A DNA stretch of 64,000 nucleotides, taken from assembly GCA_043228905.1 (NCBI GenBank), contig JBHGNT010000015.1:1550001-1614000 (forward strand). The letters are read 5' to 3'. Made by a program: the position numbers and the translations under genes. The DNA is from Azolla caroliniana. Its lineage: Eukaryota > Polypodiophyta. Shown one piece after another: positions 23,785-37,402 of this stretch; position 1 is the first letter of the stretch, and the number at the start of each line of letters is the position of its first letter. Below the pieces are notes generated by a model, which was not told where the DNA came from, made no database searches, and was given only the letters and a program-made list of their open reading frames with translations.

Positions 23785-25428
23785 GGAACCGAGGCTACGG
23801 AGAGTAGCCATTGCGGGTACGCAAGTTAAGTCTCTTTTACTCTACGCAGACGACATAGTTTTTTTTGCTCTCGGAGCCTGAACACATGACCTTACAACAG
23901 CACCTTATTGCCCTACATGACTTTTGGCACACAACAAGGACTGGTAGTGAATGTCGCAAAAACGTAAAAAGTCCCTATCTTTCATACATCGTCTTTCGCG
24001 TTAGGCGTAAATGTCCCCTAATCCTCTCTCATAAACAAGTTGAGGTATTTGGATCGTATGTATATCTGGGACTGTCACTTTTATTGCTCGTTCAGGTAAA
24101 TTCTCGATGACCCACGCAACCAAAGATAGGCTAACGAGAGGGTATGCATCCCTCTCACTCTTAGAGAGACAATGCCACCATGCATAGTTTCAAGAGCCAT
24201 GGACTAAGGGATGGCTCTTCGACTCATTAGTGACCCCTTCCCTCATGTATGCATCAATAGTATGGGCTCCAGGTCTTACCATCTTTCATGTGGACGCAAT
24301 TAGAGAGACCTTTGGTGACGATGTTATCACGTCAACTCCGAAGCAAATCGACAGTACCACATGACATTATTAGAGCAGAGTTCAGTTTGCCCCCAATGTT
24401 AGTAGAAGCACTTTTCTAATTGGGGGTTTTTATTCATAGGATACATAGCCAACCACAAGATAGGATATCCCATCAAGCTTTTGAGGCATTCCAACCCCTA
24501 TATGCATTCGGAGATACTAGCTCTTGGTATAGCACGGTACTTCATGCACTTCTCTAAGTTAGGTTTTATTACATGACCAAAATATGTAGATACATTCTTA
24601 TCAAATGCACTTAGGGTGGCCATTGGACAACTTAGGATATCATCTCACCAACTTGAGATTGAGAATGGTCATGCTAATAGAGTCCCTAGAGAGGAAAGGC
24701 AATGTAGGTTATGTCACATAGAGATAGAGGATGAGTATCACTTTACATGCAAGTGTCCAACTTATGCCGAGATAAGGGCGAAATACTAGGACCCTCTCCC
24801 ACCCTCTCCAAACTGTTAGATACCCCTGATATAAAGAGACTAGGTAGGTGTATCTTAGAGTTAAAATAACATAGGGAGAATAAACTACAAAGTGTAAGCC
24901 ATAACCATTTTAATATTCACCAACATGTACATGTAACTAATGTAATTTTTCAGGAACAAGGGGAGACAATGAATGTGGACACACCTACACCACTCGGCCT
25001 CTCTCTTGATAAAGCAGAAAGGCAAAGAACAACCAAACGCCCTCGGATGTCGGGCTTCAAAGCAACTTGACGTGGAGTAGAAACAATTAAGAAGATAAGG
25101 GAACGTGACCTACGCCGCCTAGAAGCTATGGTTGGGATACCTCTTACATTGGAACCGCAGGCCACATCCACATCGAAACCCTTTGACCTCCCGCTTGTTT
25201 TCGAGAGACTTGGATGGAAATGAAACTAGGCCTAGTATAAAGCCATTTCCTTATAGAATACGTTTTTTTATTTACTAGAACTCATTAGCTTAACTTCTTT
25301 TTTTCTTTTTTTCTTTTTTCTTTTTCTTTTTTACTTTCGATGAATGGGTAAATACCCCATTTTTGTTGTAAACCAATTGTCTCATGGACCAATTTTGGCC
25401 TTAGAAAACGTTAATATCTCTCTCTCTT
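23785..25428 (+). mobile_element. 5'-truncated LINE
   Basis: The fragment opens inside the reverse transcriptase with [14 protein letters not shown] (about 23822-23860), which includes the YADD catalytic box, and continues with frameshifts. Near 24700-24785 it encodes the zf-RVT-type motif CRLCHIEIEDEYHFTCKCPTY. The 3' part ends in a TTTC-rich tract. It is followed by the recurring tail GAATGGGTAAATACCCCA, TTGTAAACCAATTGTCTCAT and AACGTTAATATCTCTCTC (25340-25428). The same tail recurs at 47339-47438 and 48094-48183. Inactive. It lies about 340 bp upstream of the rhomboid start. Confidence 0.85.
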
Positions 25429-28129
25429 ATGGGATCCATTCCAATGCTTAAAATCATAAGAAGTGCCAACAAAACAAAACTCATGAATGTAAAGTGTGTA
25501 CCATGGAAAAGGACTCTCGTGTTTGCCACGCAAGAAGCCTTCTAATTGCATCTTGAAACGCATCTAGGCGCACCCATCGGATTCCATGCTCTTTGCACTG
25601 CGCATTGCTCTACTCCTCGCCTAGATTGGCCTGGATATCCCAATTCCTTTTAGAAAGCTAGACGTTCCTAACTCATGCTCTCATGCTTTGCTCTAGATAG
25701 CTTGTCATTGCCTCCTTCTCTTTGTTGGCCTTGATACGCTTCTTTTGTTTTCTACTCTAATCATACGATTACTTGTTGCATCTTTGCCAACACATTTCGC
25801 CAAGCCTATGGAATGGTCTTGGATAGTCTTGACCATTCTTGTCTCCTTACTAGAGTTCTAATGCCTCAGAATGATGTCAATGAACAAAGTCATTGCTCGT
25901 GACAAACCAACTAATTTCATGTACTGTACACATAACTTACTATGCCACATTGCTTAGGATATAGGTAGTATTGAATGCGTATCCACATTTTGAAACATTT
26001 GCCTGCAATGTTCGGCCTAAATTCAAAGACCCACAATAAGGTAACAAACCTCAAACTATGCTTGCATTCGCATTTTGGACATTCAATACCTTATTATGAC
26101 ACATGTCATATTAGGGCAAATACTACAAGCACCATTCAAATGTCACCCTAAGTTGGAAATATGTTCTCTTATATTATGCATTCATATTAGATTGTGTGTT
26201 GCAAGCACCCATCTAGATTTCTAGGAGCATAACATACTAACCTAACCTTAGGTCTTGTCCAATAGATGGTGCTTTTAGGCCATTTTTAATGAAGGACGAT
26301 TTTGCAATGCATGTGTGGAAAGCGGTGGAGATGGTGTAATAAACAAAACCTTGGATTCAACATTGGCATGTAGATTGTAGATTTCTTTACAAGCGCATGA
26401 AATTCTTGGAGTATCGTAATTTAAAAGCCTTGAGTGACATCATTATTGTGCAAGCACTTTTGTTTCTTAAAGTTTCAAGAATGGTTAGAATTTTGTTATG
26501 TTCAAAGTTACCAAACTTTATCTTCAAGAAACAACCTACATTCTCAATATGGAAGTATGAATGAAGTAAAACTCTAGAGAGGCTTTGTTTTAGTTGTGTT
26601 TTAAGGTCTTTATTTATGTGAGAAATCATGCACATGTTAAAAATATGAATACCATTAAAAAATTGATTTTAACGCCAAGTAAGGTTTATAAGTAGTTAGT
26701 TTAGTGCCACTTAGACACATCGATGTCATTAAAATGCACTTGAATTGGCATTTAAACCAAGACTCTGAGAGAAGTCATTTCACATTGGTTAAAATTTCTT
26801 TTTAAGTAAGTTGGATGGTCCTACTTCACAGTGATACCAAGACACATCTACATCTCTCCCAAGATATTTCATGAGCATTTACCACCAAGCTACATCGCTC
26901 CCAAGATATTTCATGTGCATTTACCAACCAACTAGACAAGGGAACCAACACAAAAAAGCATCCTCTATATGTCTTTGAGAGAATAAGAGAAAGAAACAAA
27001 CGCGCCTACATTACTCCCATGATATTTTCATGAGGGTTACATTTGGACAAAGGACCACTTAAAAGGATGAGTAATTCATTAGTAAACAAGGAGCTACATT
27101 AACAGTTTGATGGTTCAATGCTCACTCATCCAAGAATATATTAGTTCACTTTCGCATGTCACAAGATTTGAATTGCACTGAAACAAAACGAGAAGTGCAC
27201 CATAAACAACCAATATCCATACAAATGTTTGTTATAACACCTGTTCTAACATGTACACTTCAATGCTCTCTTGTATTTCATGACATAAATACTCCAATAT
27301 TATGTAGAAAGTAGTACACAGTACAATACAGCAAAGTCAACACTGCAAATATCAATAACACGCAGTGACACAAAATACCAATGAAATGTAAATATGTAAC
27401 TGGCATCATAAGAAAATCTGTTCAACTCTTACACTCCAGAGAGCTGGTCAAGGGAGACACTAGGATATAAACTCTGATACACATGGACATGTCATGTTGT
27501 ATTGTAACTCATATGACTACATTCTCAACCCCAACTCCATTCTGAAAATGATTGCGGATGAACAGTCAATCTCACAAGAACATGAAACAGAAGACATGTT
27601 TGCTTCACTGAAACTAAGAAATGACATTATATATAATCTCAATATCAAAAATGTTTACTGCCTCTAAATCCATTAAGTCTCAGATATGATATTCTCATGA
27701 AAAAAATCTTCAGTGTAAAGGCAACCTAAAATTCCAAAAAATTGTTAACTAGACATCAATTCAGTAAAAAAAATCAAATGTTAGTTCTTAGCTTCTTACA
27801 CCTGCCCACTGCCTGACAAACCCCATGTATGTTCAATCATTCTTTCCCCATTTGTTTGTCGAGTCGGATAACATTTTGATGGAATGCCGATTCATAATAG
27901 ATCTTCAGTATACAACAATTCCAACCAGGGACATGTTTTGTTTTCAGATGTTGGTATGTCCTCCAAACTTCACCTGAGTTGTCTCTCAAGAAATTCCAGC
28001 CAACTAACAGCCACTTATTTCTTTGTAGATAGGTTGAACAAACCAAGAATCCATAAAAGGTGTAACTTCTGAACTGGAGCAGAGAATGTGACAGCGAAAA
28101 ACTGAAGACGATCAGTACTCTCTTGTACA
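25429..28129. other. Gene-free spacer
   Basis: No gene recognised over 2.7 kb. A small direct repeat (CCCAAGATATTTCATG(A/T)GCATTTACCA) occurs at about 26858 and 26900. The right part should include the NOL10 3' UTR. Confidence 0.45.
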
Positions 28130-31100
28130 CTATCTCCTCTTAAATCCAGGTTTTCCTCTGCCCCTTCCACGTGTATTATTTTTCAGGCCTAAGGACCTAA
28201 TACCTCGTTTTCTTATCACATCATTTGATGACTGATCCTTATGTCCACTATCTGCCCGGAAAGATACTTGTCGCCCACCAGCTTGAAACTTATTTCTAAC
28301 TTTCCAATTACCAGTGTTATTAGACCCACTGTTTTCTGCCATTGAGATGCGTTTCTCCAGTGGTAAGGAATGTTCTCTGGCAAGTGAAACTTTATTACGG
28401 AAGGCATCCGCATGGACTTCATCTTTCACCTCATAAAACCTGAACAAAGAACAGAATTAATAATTTACCCTGAACATTTTAACAAGTCCTTCCACCTCCA
28501 GAGCTTCCCAAGTCTCCTCAAAGCCTTGGAGACTTCTAAGTAATTTTAGAAATCAGGAGAACTCTTTAATGTGGACAAACATTTTCCATAATTGTTATAA
28601 TGGGTAGTTAATAGGAAATTAATTTGCTAGACTGAATGTTGACAAAAGGATGTTCATATTCTCATCATGTTTTATTACCTTGGCTTAGTGCTTTTTGCAG
28701 GATGCTTCTCTAGTTTCCTCTTCTTGTTTAAACTTCTTCTATCCTCCTCAGAATCCGAAGAGCTTCCATCATGATACGTACCTTCTCCATCACTTTCACT
28801 TTCAGAAACCATGGTAAAATGTTCATCCATAAGAGAAGACTTCTTCTTTTGTGTATTAGGGTGGAGCAGTTTGTACTCATCTGCTGTTTCATCCACTTGA
28901 AAAGCCTGCAAGAAGAATTTGATCAACAATATCAGATTACATTTTCTTATCTGCATAATTATATTCATACCATTCCAACTGCTATTGTCTTGGCTAAGGC
29001 TTTCATTTGCCTATTGCTTCTTTTCAAGTTTGGATACATGATTTAAGCTTTCATTTATGTAGCTCTTGACTAGCAAACAAAAATTATGAAAAAACACAAA
29101 CTACAGAATAAACACCAAACTTCTCCTGCTATACATGGACTTGTACTAACAGCTAAGATATGTCAATCATTGCGTTGAAATTAGCAAACATATCAACAGA
29201 ATGAACAAACCTTATCCGTAAACATCGATTTGAAACGATCATCTTCAAGCAGACTAGCTTTACTAGTTTTTGCTTCCTCAGAAAGATGTACTCTGCCTTT
29301 GCCTTCAAGTAATCTTGCAGCCAGTTCCTTATTCACTTTCGGAAGCTTCCGTTTTATCTATAAATTAAAATCGTGGAATGTCAACAGACCATCGGAAGAA
29401 AGATTCCAGTACCAAAGTTCATATATAAATATCAGTCATATTCACCGTTATGCGTGCAGCCTGTTCAGCATTTAGCTTTTCTTGAATGCGTTGCTCCCTG
29501 TAGGTTTCATATGCAAATGGATCTGCCATTGCCTTTGCCTTTTGAAAGTGCAGACCAAATCAAAATAATGAGTACAAAAAATGGAAGAAAAAATACACAT
29601 GTATATTCAGCAACAAGAGTTACCTTGTTATATAATCGATGATCAATAAAAAACCCATGCATATATGCATGTAGCAAGTTGGTACCAATGAGATTGTTCA
29701 AGTTGAGCTTCTCTAGATCTTCTTTTGTCACAAATTTGAAGTCATCATAGATTACACTGTGACCTTCTTCTTCCAACTCTTCCTGCATAGCATGGATGAT
29801 ATTAGTAACTTAGGTTATCACATGCCAAAAACCAACTCACATAGAGAGTGCAAAATTTTATAGGCATACCGTCAAGTTCTCTAAGTATGAACACCATCTT
29901 GGTGCAGGACCTAATGCTGGTATAAAATAAGCAGGTATTTGAGGTGAATCCAAGGCCATAAACATAAGACCACTATTCCGAACCACACATATATCATTGA
30001 TAATTCCATTGGGAGGTTCCAAATTTGTCATTGTTTCACCCTGCACAGCAATTGCATATTCAGAACACTCAAGGATCTCCCATGTAAGATACCACCAATA
30101 TCCTATTGTTACATTGCTAACTTAAAAAAAATCCTGGTGAAGTTCATACTAATTAACAGCCGTAATTTCCATATTAAAAGACACTAAACAGTTATTTTCA
30201 TAATTTGAAACAAATGCAGTTTTTGTAGTCCAGGAAGCTAGGACTACCTTTCTAGATAAGCATAAGAAAGCTAGTCATTATCCATGTTCCATTACACCAC
30301 GTAAGTAGATAACATTACTCTGGTATAAATGTGTGACCCATATAAAGAGGGCGTTGGTGGTATGAAATGTCTAGGATCATATTATTATTGGCAAAATCAA
30401 GCGTGTGAAGTATGAAAAATATAGGTGTAAGCATGTTGTTGTTAAAATATAGTATCAAGTCTGGCTTATGTACTCACATTATCTGGATCCCAAATCCTCA
30501 CCACGTGATGATCTGTACTGATTATTTGCCTTCTGGATGAGCTTAAGCTTTCATGCCATTTTATATCCACGATGGGAGTACCATACCTGTAGAGTTTCAA
30601 GGAAAATGGATCCTTTATAGAAGAACAATGAAACTAGTACTGCATCAAGAGTACAAAATTTGACGACAATCACAATTGCATGACTCTACTAGTGATCTAC
30701 ATACATCTATACACAAGAATACATCCAGTGTATAAAATTTGACTATTACCATTTATTTAATTAATGGAACTCCCTGACATCATTAATCCTTGATTTCAAA
30801 TATATACATTGAATAGAATAAGACATACATACATGTGATCCTTGGTCAAAATTGGAGAAGATGATCGTAAATCATAGAGGAGCACCTATAGCATTCAGAG
30901 AGTTAAAAATCAATATGTCATATTTATAGATGTTCCCAGACAAAGCCTGACAATGCCTAAAACAGTAATTTACTTGGCCAGAACTGGTTCCAACTGCTAT
31001 AAGAAAGCCTTCATTGTCATCAAATCGAACTGCTCTGATTCCCTAGAAAAACGATTGTAAGATCAATTAGTTTTCTCAACGTTACCTCACAAGAAGAAAA

Positions 31101-34100
31101 ACAGTATAGTTCATGATCACCATATTCGTCACTACATAAGATGGGCATCATGCTGCAAAGCTATATTCATTTGTTTTCCAGGTTCTCGAAACCAAATGAT
31201 ACATATAGCAAGTTCACCTGGTCATTATGTCCTGCTGACCCAACAGCATCAATTCTACCAACTGCTGTTTTTTGCCTCAAATCAAAGCATTCTAAAGCTC
31301 CATCCTCTCCACCACAAGCTAGTAGACCATGAACTGGACTGTACCAAACATCAGTTTCTTTTGATCGGTATTATAAAGAGAAACAACTATGTGACATATT
31401 TATAACTACAGATACTCAATATATATTAGTGTATAGCCAAATATTGCTCACCTTCTACCTAAAACATTAACTGCTGGAGACCGTGTCGCAATCGGAGCTA
31501 GGAATCGACCCTGCACATTATAAGAAAACATAGCTATATGTCATACAGCATAAAAAGAACAGTTAATATAGGTGAATAATGTAAAGTTTGCCTTGCTAAC
31601 CTGCTCCAAATTTATACGATATAATTCTGGAGAAGAAGCTGCAACTAAGAGATCCGTGGACCAGCAGTCATAAGCAAGATCCCTCCCCATCCTGAGAACC
31701 TAATTATCAGCAAATAGCATCTAATCTTTGATTGAATATGTGCATACGGAAAATATATAATCTAACAGGCAATGAGAAGAAAGCATTCATTATCAGAGCC
31801 CTTGAAGACTGCAATATTAAACAAGAAATTCGAAGCCTCTTAAAATGATGGAGCATAGACCACACTCTACAGATAGACCACATGAGCAAATGAAATGAAT
31901 ACAAAGAACAAACTATACAATCATGTTTCCTGTCAATAATACTTAATTCAATGAAAAACATTCCATTATCATAACTCTTAGTTCACACACTCGGCCGCCT
32001 TCACCAATTCAATCACTGCAAGTACCTTTAATTCCCATCATACCTCATGCAAATCATTACTTGTCAATATAACTGTGTCCTCTTACATCTAGTTCCTTGC
32101 TCAGATATATGGTATCACTTCTATCTTGCCAAAGATGCTTCTCTTGATCAATTGACAAAGATTTCTTTCTTCTTCTCTCCTCCCTTTCCTTCTCATTCTT
32201 CTTACTTCTCTTCCATCCCTTTCTTCTCACCCCAATCCTAACTCATCCTTCATTTAACTAGAGAGTATATAGGAAGTTATTTTACAATTTTATTTGCAAA
32301 AATATATAAAATTAAATTCACCTGGGTATACGTAGTTGGTAGTGGCTTCCGTATTTTGCATGCAACCACACTGACCGATCTGAACAAAGAAAAGCCAATT
32401 TGGAATAATCATCTCCAAGAACCTAAAACCAAGAAATTTGGTATCAATATCGTGCTAGAAAAGAGTTATATGGACTAATTATCAAATATTTAAATAATGA
32501 AATTCATCGACTAAAAAATTATACCTGCCAAATTATAATATCAGGTTTCACTATTTATTCAATTGCCACATTTCACTCAACACACAAACATTACAAGGTG
32601 GAGGAGGAGAGACAATATGCAGGGGACGCATGCAGGGGACGCACAAAGAAATGAGACGAGGAAAAGAGTATGGATCCACCGAGAGAAGCTGGGAATGAGG
32701 GAAGGATTAGCAAAAAGAGAGAACATCGAGGAAGGACAGGCCATCAGATCAATATCAAATCCATTTCCACATCCATAAATAAAAAGAATCTTCTGCAAAG
32801 CTAAGCTAAGCCAAATGGCCAAAATGCAAGTCACCTTAATTATCAATAGATGTAAAATACTGTTATTCTCTATTCTATGGACTCACAGAGATTCTTGCGC
32901 TTTGGATCCTCTCTTTCTTGTCACAAAGGTTTATTATATTCACAGAATTATCTCCCCACTTTCCTCTTAGAACTCAATTGACTAGCAACTTTTCTTCCTT
33001 TCTTCCATGAAATGGCTGAGCAACACTAAATTTATTATCAATTTGAACTTTTGAAACCAAGAAAGATACACCAGCAAAAACATCCTAATTTTTAATCTTC
33101 TCTAACTCACTTTAATTCACTATGTGCTCTTCCACACTTTTGTTATGATGCAATTTCTGCTTTAGGGCAATGAAAAACTTTTTTTCAGGAAACATTAGTT
33201 TTGTTGTCTCCTGCTATGTTGTATACAAGTCTTAAATTTTCTATATACAACTGTCCCAATCCTCAAGAGTGGAGACTCCATGATGTCAAGCTAGGACAAT
33301 CATGACTGGCCATTACTTGGCTAGACTACATGGCTCAATCCAATAGTCAGAAAAGGGTATATGATCAGAGAAAAATGGCTGCCATTCAGCTGGACAGGCA
33401 CACTTTCAAAAGGGGTTCACAACTTTAAATCACATAATGCCCCTCCGAGCCCTTATCGAGGAGGGCAAAGCCCATAATAAAAGGATTTGTTGCTGCTTTG
33501 TGGATTTCTGAAAAGCCTTCAACACTATGCAGCATGTTCGGCTTATGCAACAGCTAAAAGCCATTGGTATCCCAATACAATAGGGGATTTATGCACTGTA
33601 TGACTGTGTCAGGATCTCCCAATGGTTTGTCAAAGGCTGTGGCTCGCATAATTGGAGTAAAACAAGGATGCCCACTATCACCCACTCTCTTCGGTCTCTA
33701 TATAGATGAGGAATCACATTACATATAAAGATTCAGGGGTTCGGGAGCATACCTTGCAGGCATAGCCATACAAATATTACTATATGCTGATGATATTGTG
33801 CTGATTTCCGAATCTCTCAAGGGACTACAAAGACATTTAAACGCCTTAAAAGTACTTAGTACAGACAAAGGTTTGCCAATAAACATGGATAAAACTAAAG
33901 CGATGGTGTTTAACACCACTCAAGCATGGTTAACAAGATCAGAACCAGAATTGTTCTTGGGAGAGGAAAAGGTGGCACACGCACTCCTACACACACCTAA
34001 GTGTAACATTCATAGGGCCTTGGTTCCCTTACAGACGGTTGTTCGTGCCCGACTTTCTTGTGGATATGCAGCCCTTGGTGCTCTAGAAAGACAGTGTGCG

Positions 34101-36096
34101 CATTTGCAGTTCCAAGGGCCACAAATTAAACTGTGACCTATTCGATACACTTGTAAAACTAACTCTTCCCTATGGAGTGGAAACCTGGGAACCGGGCCTT
34201 GACAAGGAAAATAACTGGAAACATTTAGAGAAACCTTTAGTCTCAATGATTGTCAGAATGATAAGAGCAGAGCATCGGTTCACCACGATATAATCTGGGC
34301 AAAGATGGGAGCAGCCCCTATAATCATCAAGACATTATTCCGATCAGTGACCTGTATCCAATAGCTTTGGGAGCTTCATAAATGAAGTTACTCAAGATTG
34401 GCACATATGTAATCAAAACAACTTGCTGAACATGGAGACATTCATTGTTGGTATGCTGAAATGCAACAATGGTTGAGTCACATGGCATTAGCGTAGATGC
34501 ACTACCCCCATTCCAATATAGCTTGGATTGTCCCCACCTAAACATGACCAGAGTGAAAAAGAATAGAGTGATCCGAACTGATATTGTTAACTTGGAAAAC
34601 AAGATAACATGGATCAGCCAAAAACAAAAAAATTACAATCTATGCTTGAGACCTTTCGAATACAAAAATTACAATCTACCTGACTTGAGAATCTTACATG
34701 TATCAGATTCTTTAGTCTCTTTTTTATCTTCTTCTTTTTTTACTTAGTAAAATTTATTTTGTTTTGTTGACCTCAAAGACGAGAGAATACTTAAGATGTT
34801 ATCACTTGTTTGGTCTTATATGCCATTTTGGCCTCTTAAAAGATGTCAATTTATCTTTCTTCTTCATCTTCTTTCTTCAGGTTAAAAATTTCGTTCGAAA
34901 CATACAGCTACCCTCTGAATTTATGCATTAATTTATCAATGAAAGAATTGGCATCGATGTGAGAGCTGATTGTAAGAAAAAAGTGACCCAGAGTAAGCAC
35001 AATACCTGAAAATCAACAATTTCAGCATCCAAATGTCTTTCAAATTTCATTGACATCTCCCTCACTTCGTACACCTTCACTTGAGGAGGATAGATGCCTG
35101 TCATAAATGCAAGGATTCTTGGATTGGGCATTAACTTTCCAATGTGTTACACAATCACAGGCAGTGTCAAAAAAACATTTTTCTTACAAAAAGGTAGTAA
35201 GACTTCATTGCAACTGTTCATTAGCACACATCTCAATATGTGAAGGTTTTTATCTTAGAACACCTAACAACTTAGAGATCTCTGTTGAGGATTCATATTC
35301 TCAAACACCTAATCATTAAATGGTATTTTGTACCTTCTCTGACCTTGAAACTAATTTTACCAAAATGTTCTAAACCTTCATCTAGATTTGCTTAAATCGT
35401 TTACTGACAGATACGCGAATATTGGATGGTTTTCCACTTCAAATCATAGTTGAGATGTATTGGTTGCTAGAATTTCTAAAACTGTCAAGGTGATTGATGA
35501 ATAATGCAAGTGAGAATGTAACTTCTGAATCATGCAAACAAGAATTATATATGCTGGCTATTTTTCAGCTGGATTCTACTCGCAACTGCAAAGCATAGAA
35601 TAGAGAAACCAATGACTCTATTTGTCTCTTCTTTTTCAAAATACAAACGTGATTTTCATACATGAAATGGCAAATTACGCTACAGTACGGATTTCTTTTT
35701 TACTCAAAGTGCAATCTTGGAATCCGATGAAGAAGAAACGGGAGATAGAAACCTGAGACAATGATGAATTCGTTGTCTGGAGAGGATTTTATCTTTGTAG
35801 CAGCAGTCTCGAAGTTCATGTCTTGAATCAATTCAATCCTCCGATTATAATCTGCAGAGAAAGAGAACAGAAGAAAAAAATAAAACTGGATGAAGCAAAA
35901 ACAGGAAAAGCAAGGGGTAATGGATTATCCGGCAAAAGGTTTAAAAAAAAAACGACAGGTTAATATATGCAAAACAGAACAGCAAACCTTCATTTTTCTT
36001 CAGTGTTTTGAGCTTGGAAGGGGGGAGCCAGGAGGGAAAAGAGCGATGTTCAGAGACACTGTAGACTTTCACGCCGTTGAGGGATGTCACCTTCAT
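28130..36096 (-). CDS. NOL10: NOL10/Enp2-type nucleolar WD40 protein
   Basis: Sixteen exons on the minus strand (669 aa), in transcript order: 36096-35988, 35851-35753, 35097-35006, 32422-32322, 31691-31601, 31510-31452, 31338-31218, 31042-30974, 30885-30833, 30586-30478, 30040-29870, 29782-29624, 29538-29446, 29357-29211, 28905-28679, 28439-28130. All junction phases agree. The start [15 protein letters not shown] matches the Enp2/NOL10 opening. WD-type blades follow ([34 protein letters not shown]). Then come the family blocks [29 protein letters not shown] and [13 protein letters not shown], an acidic/lysine-rich segment, and an [13 protein letters not shown] tail. Yeast Enp2 and human NOL10 act in the nucleolar small-subunit processome during 18S rRNA maturation; that function is inferred by homology. 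Intron 3 (2.6 kb) hosts a LINE in the opposite orientation. Confidence 0.94.
33250..34870 (+). mobile_element. LINE fragment in NOL10 intron 3, antisense to the gene
   Basis: Reverse-transcriptase blocks appear in order through broken frames: CCFVDF.KAFNT (about 33490-33530), [16 protein letters not shown] (33653-33700), [14 protein letters not shown] (33775-33815) with an intact YADD, and [11 protein letters not shown] (33880-33915). Later 3' blocks align with 10725-11770 and with the minus-strand copy at 62505-64000. The 3' end holds CTCAAAGACGAGAGAATACT, GCCATTTTGGCCTCTTAAAA and GATGTCAATTTATCTTTCTT (34770-34870). Frameshifts and internal deletions make it inactive. It probably enlarged the intron without affecting splice sites. 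Confidence 0.88.
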
Positions 36097-36181
36097 AGTC
36101 CCCATCGAAGCAGGCCGACGTTTTTCTTCTTTCTTTCTTGGAGCTCCGTTCTGTTATGCTTCGTCGTCGTCGCCGCCGCCG

Positions 36182-36226
36182 CCTAGGGTTTAGGGTTTAG
36201 GGTTTAGGGTTTAGGGTTTAGGGTTT
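36182..36226 (-). promoter_or_regulatory. Telo-box run upstream of NOL10
   Basis: Six TTTAGGG-type units (AAACCCTAA on the gene strand) lie 86-130 bases upstream of the NOL10 start codon, after a short GCC/GTC triplet tract. AAACCCTA telo boxes are a known element of plant promoters for ribosomal-protein and ribosome-biogenesis genes. The position fits a NOL10 promoter or 5' UTR element. It could also be an interstitial telomeric insertion. Confidence 0.7.
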
Positions 36227-36469
36227 TGCAGGTCTGCGATGCCATAGACACAGAAATTTCTATGTACATATACAGTAAAACGTAATACGTATACACTGCG
36301 AGAAACAGAGGGGCAGACGGAGGCAGAAAGCGAGAGTTTCTCGAATAATTAGGAAAATAGCCCCATAGTTTCTCATATTTGTAGAAGTAGCCCCATCCTT
36401 TCCTTCCATAACCCTCACGCAATTCATGTCCAAATAAATAACTCAACTCTCTAGCCTGGCTGATTTAAT

Positions 36470-36575
36470 GTTTACGGTTTACGGTTTACGGTTTACGGTT
36501 TAGGTTACAAGATTTATGGTTTATGGTTATGGTTTACGGTTTAGGGTCTAGGGTCTAGGGTTTTGAGTCTCGAGT
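36470..36575. repeat. Degenerate telomere-like repeats
   Basis: Units TTTACGG (four in a row), TTTATGG and TTTAGGG/TCTAGGG follow each other. These are variants of the plant telomere heptamer, in the same orientation as the run at 36182. Confidence 0.75.
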
Positions 36576-37402
36576 CTATTGTCCAAGGTTGTCTCCCGAT
36601 GGAGTCTCGAACATGACGCGAATAAAAGCCCCCGGTTGCAGCGACGAAAAAAGGAAATGTAGAGGTCATGTATATGAGGATTTATCCCTGGCTGGAATAA
36701 TTGTATGCTAGTCGGTAGCTACCTTGACTACGTAGGATGTAGTTTTTGCTATCCTAAAACCACACCACGCTCTATCCCTTACTAAAAGGTCACTTTCTTC
36801 TTCTCACGATTTATCATAATGGTATATTATATCCCTTGTGAATTACACTCGATACTACTTCCATCCAAGCTTCAAAGGGGGGCCAAATGACTAACTCTCC
36901 CTCTATGGTTCAGATCTTAGTTTCAACACAACCTAATTGATCTCTTTTGAGCGCACAAACTACACCTTTTGGTAAGCATCTGTTCATTTCTCTAGTCACA
37001 ACATAGTGTGGCGACAACTTGTCAAAGACAATGTCGTAATGAATCTACTCACAAATAGATACAAGGTATCCATGTACATATATGCAATTTGGTTCATTGA
37101 ATGTGATGATGGCATCACTCTAATTTGATTATTAGCTCTATGTTTAGTAGTAATTAACTATTTACCTGTCTATTTATTGTGAGTAAACATGACTGGCAAT
37201 TGATTTGCTCATGTGATTTTGGTTTAAAGTACAAGTTTTTTGCATTATAGAACATGAATATTGATCCTCATAGGGGGATGGTTGGTCACATAAATGACCC
37301 ACCATTCCAAAGTCCAACATTCAAAGCTCGTGACTTCAATTTCTAACATAATTTGGCCCCACAACCAAGAGAACATTAGGACGAAATTCATCTAGTTCTA
37401 AA

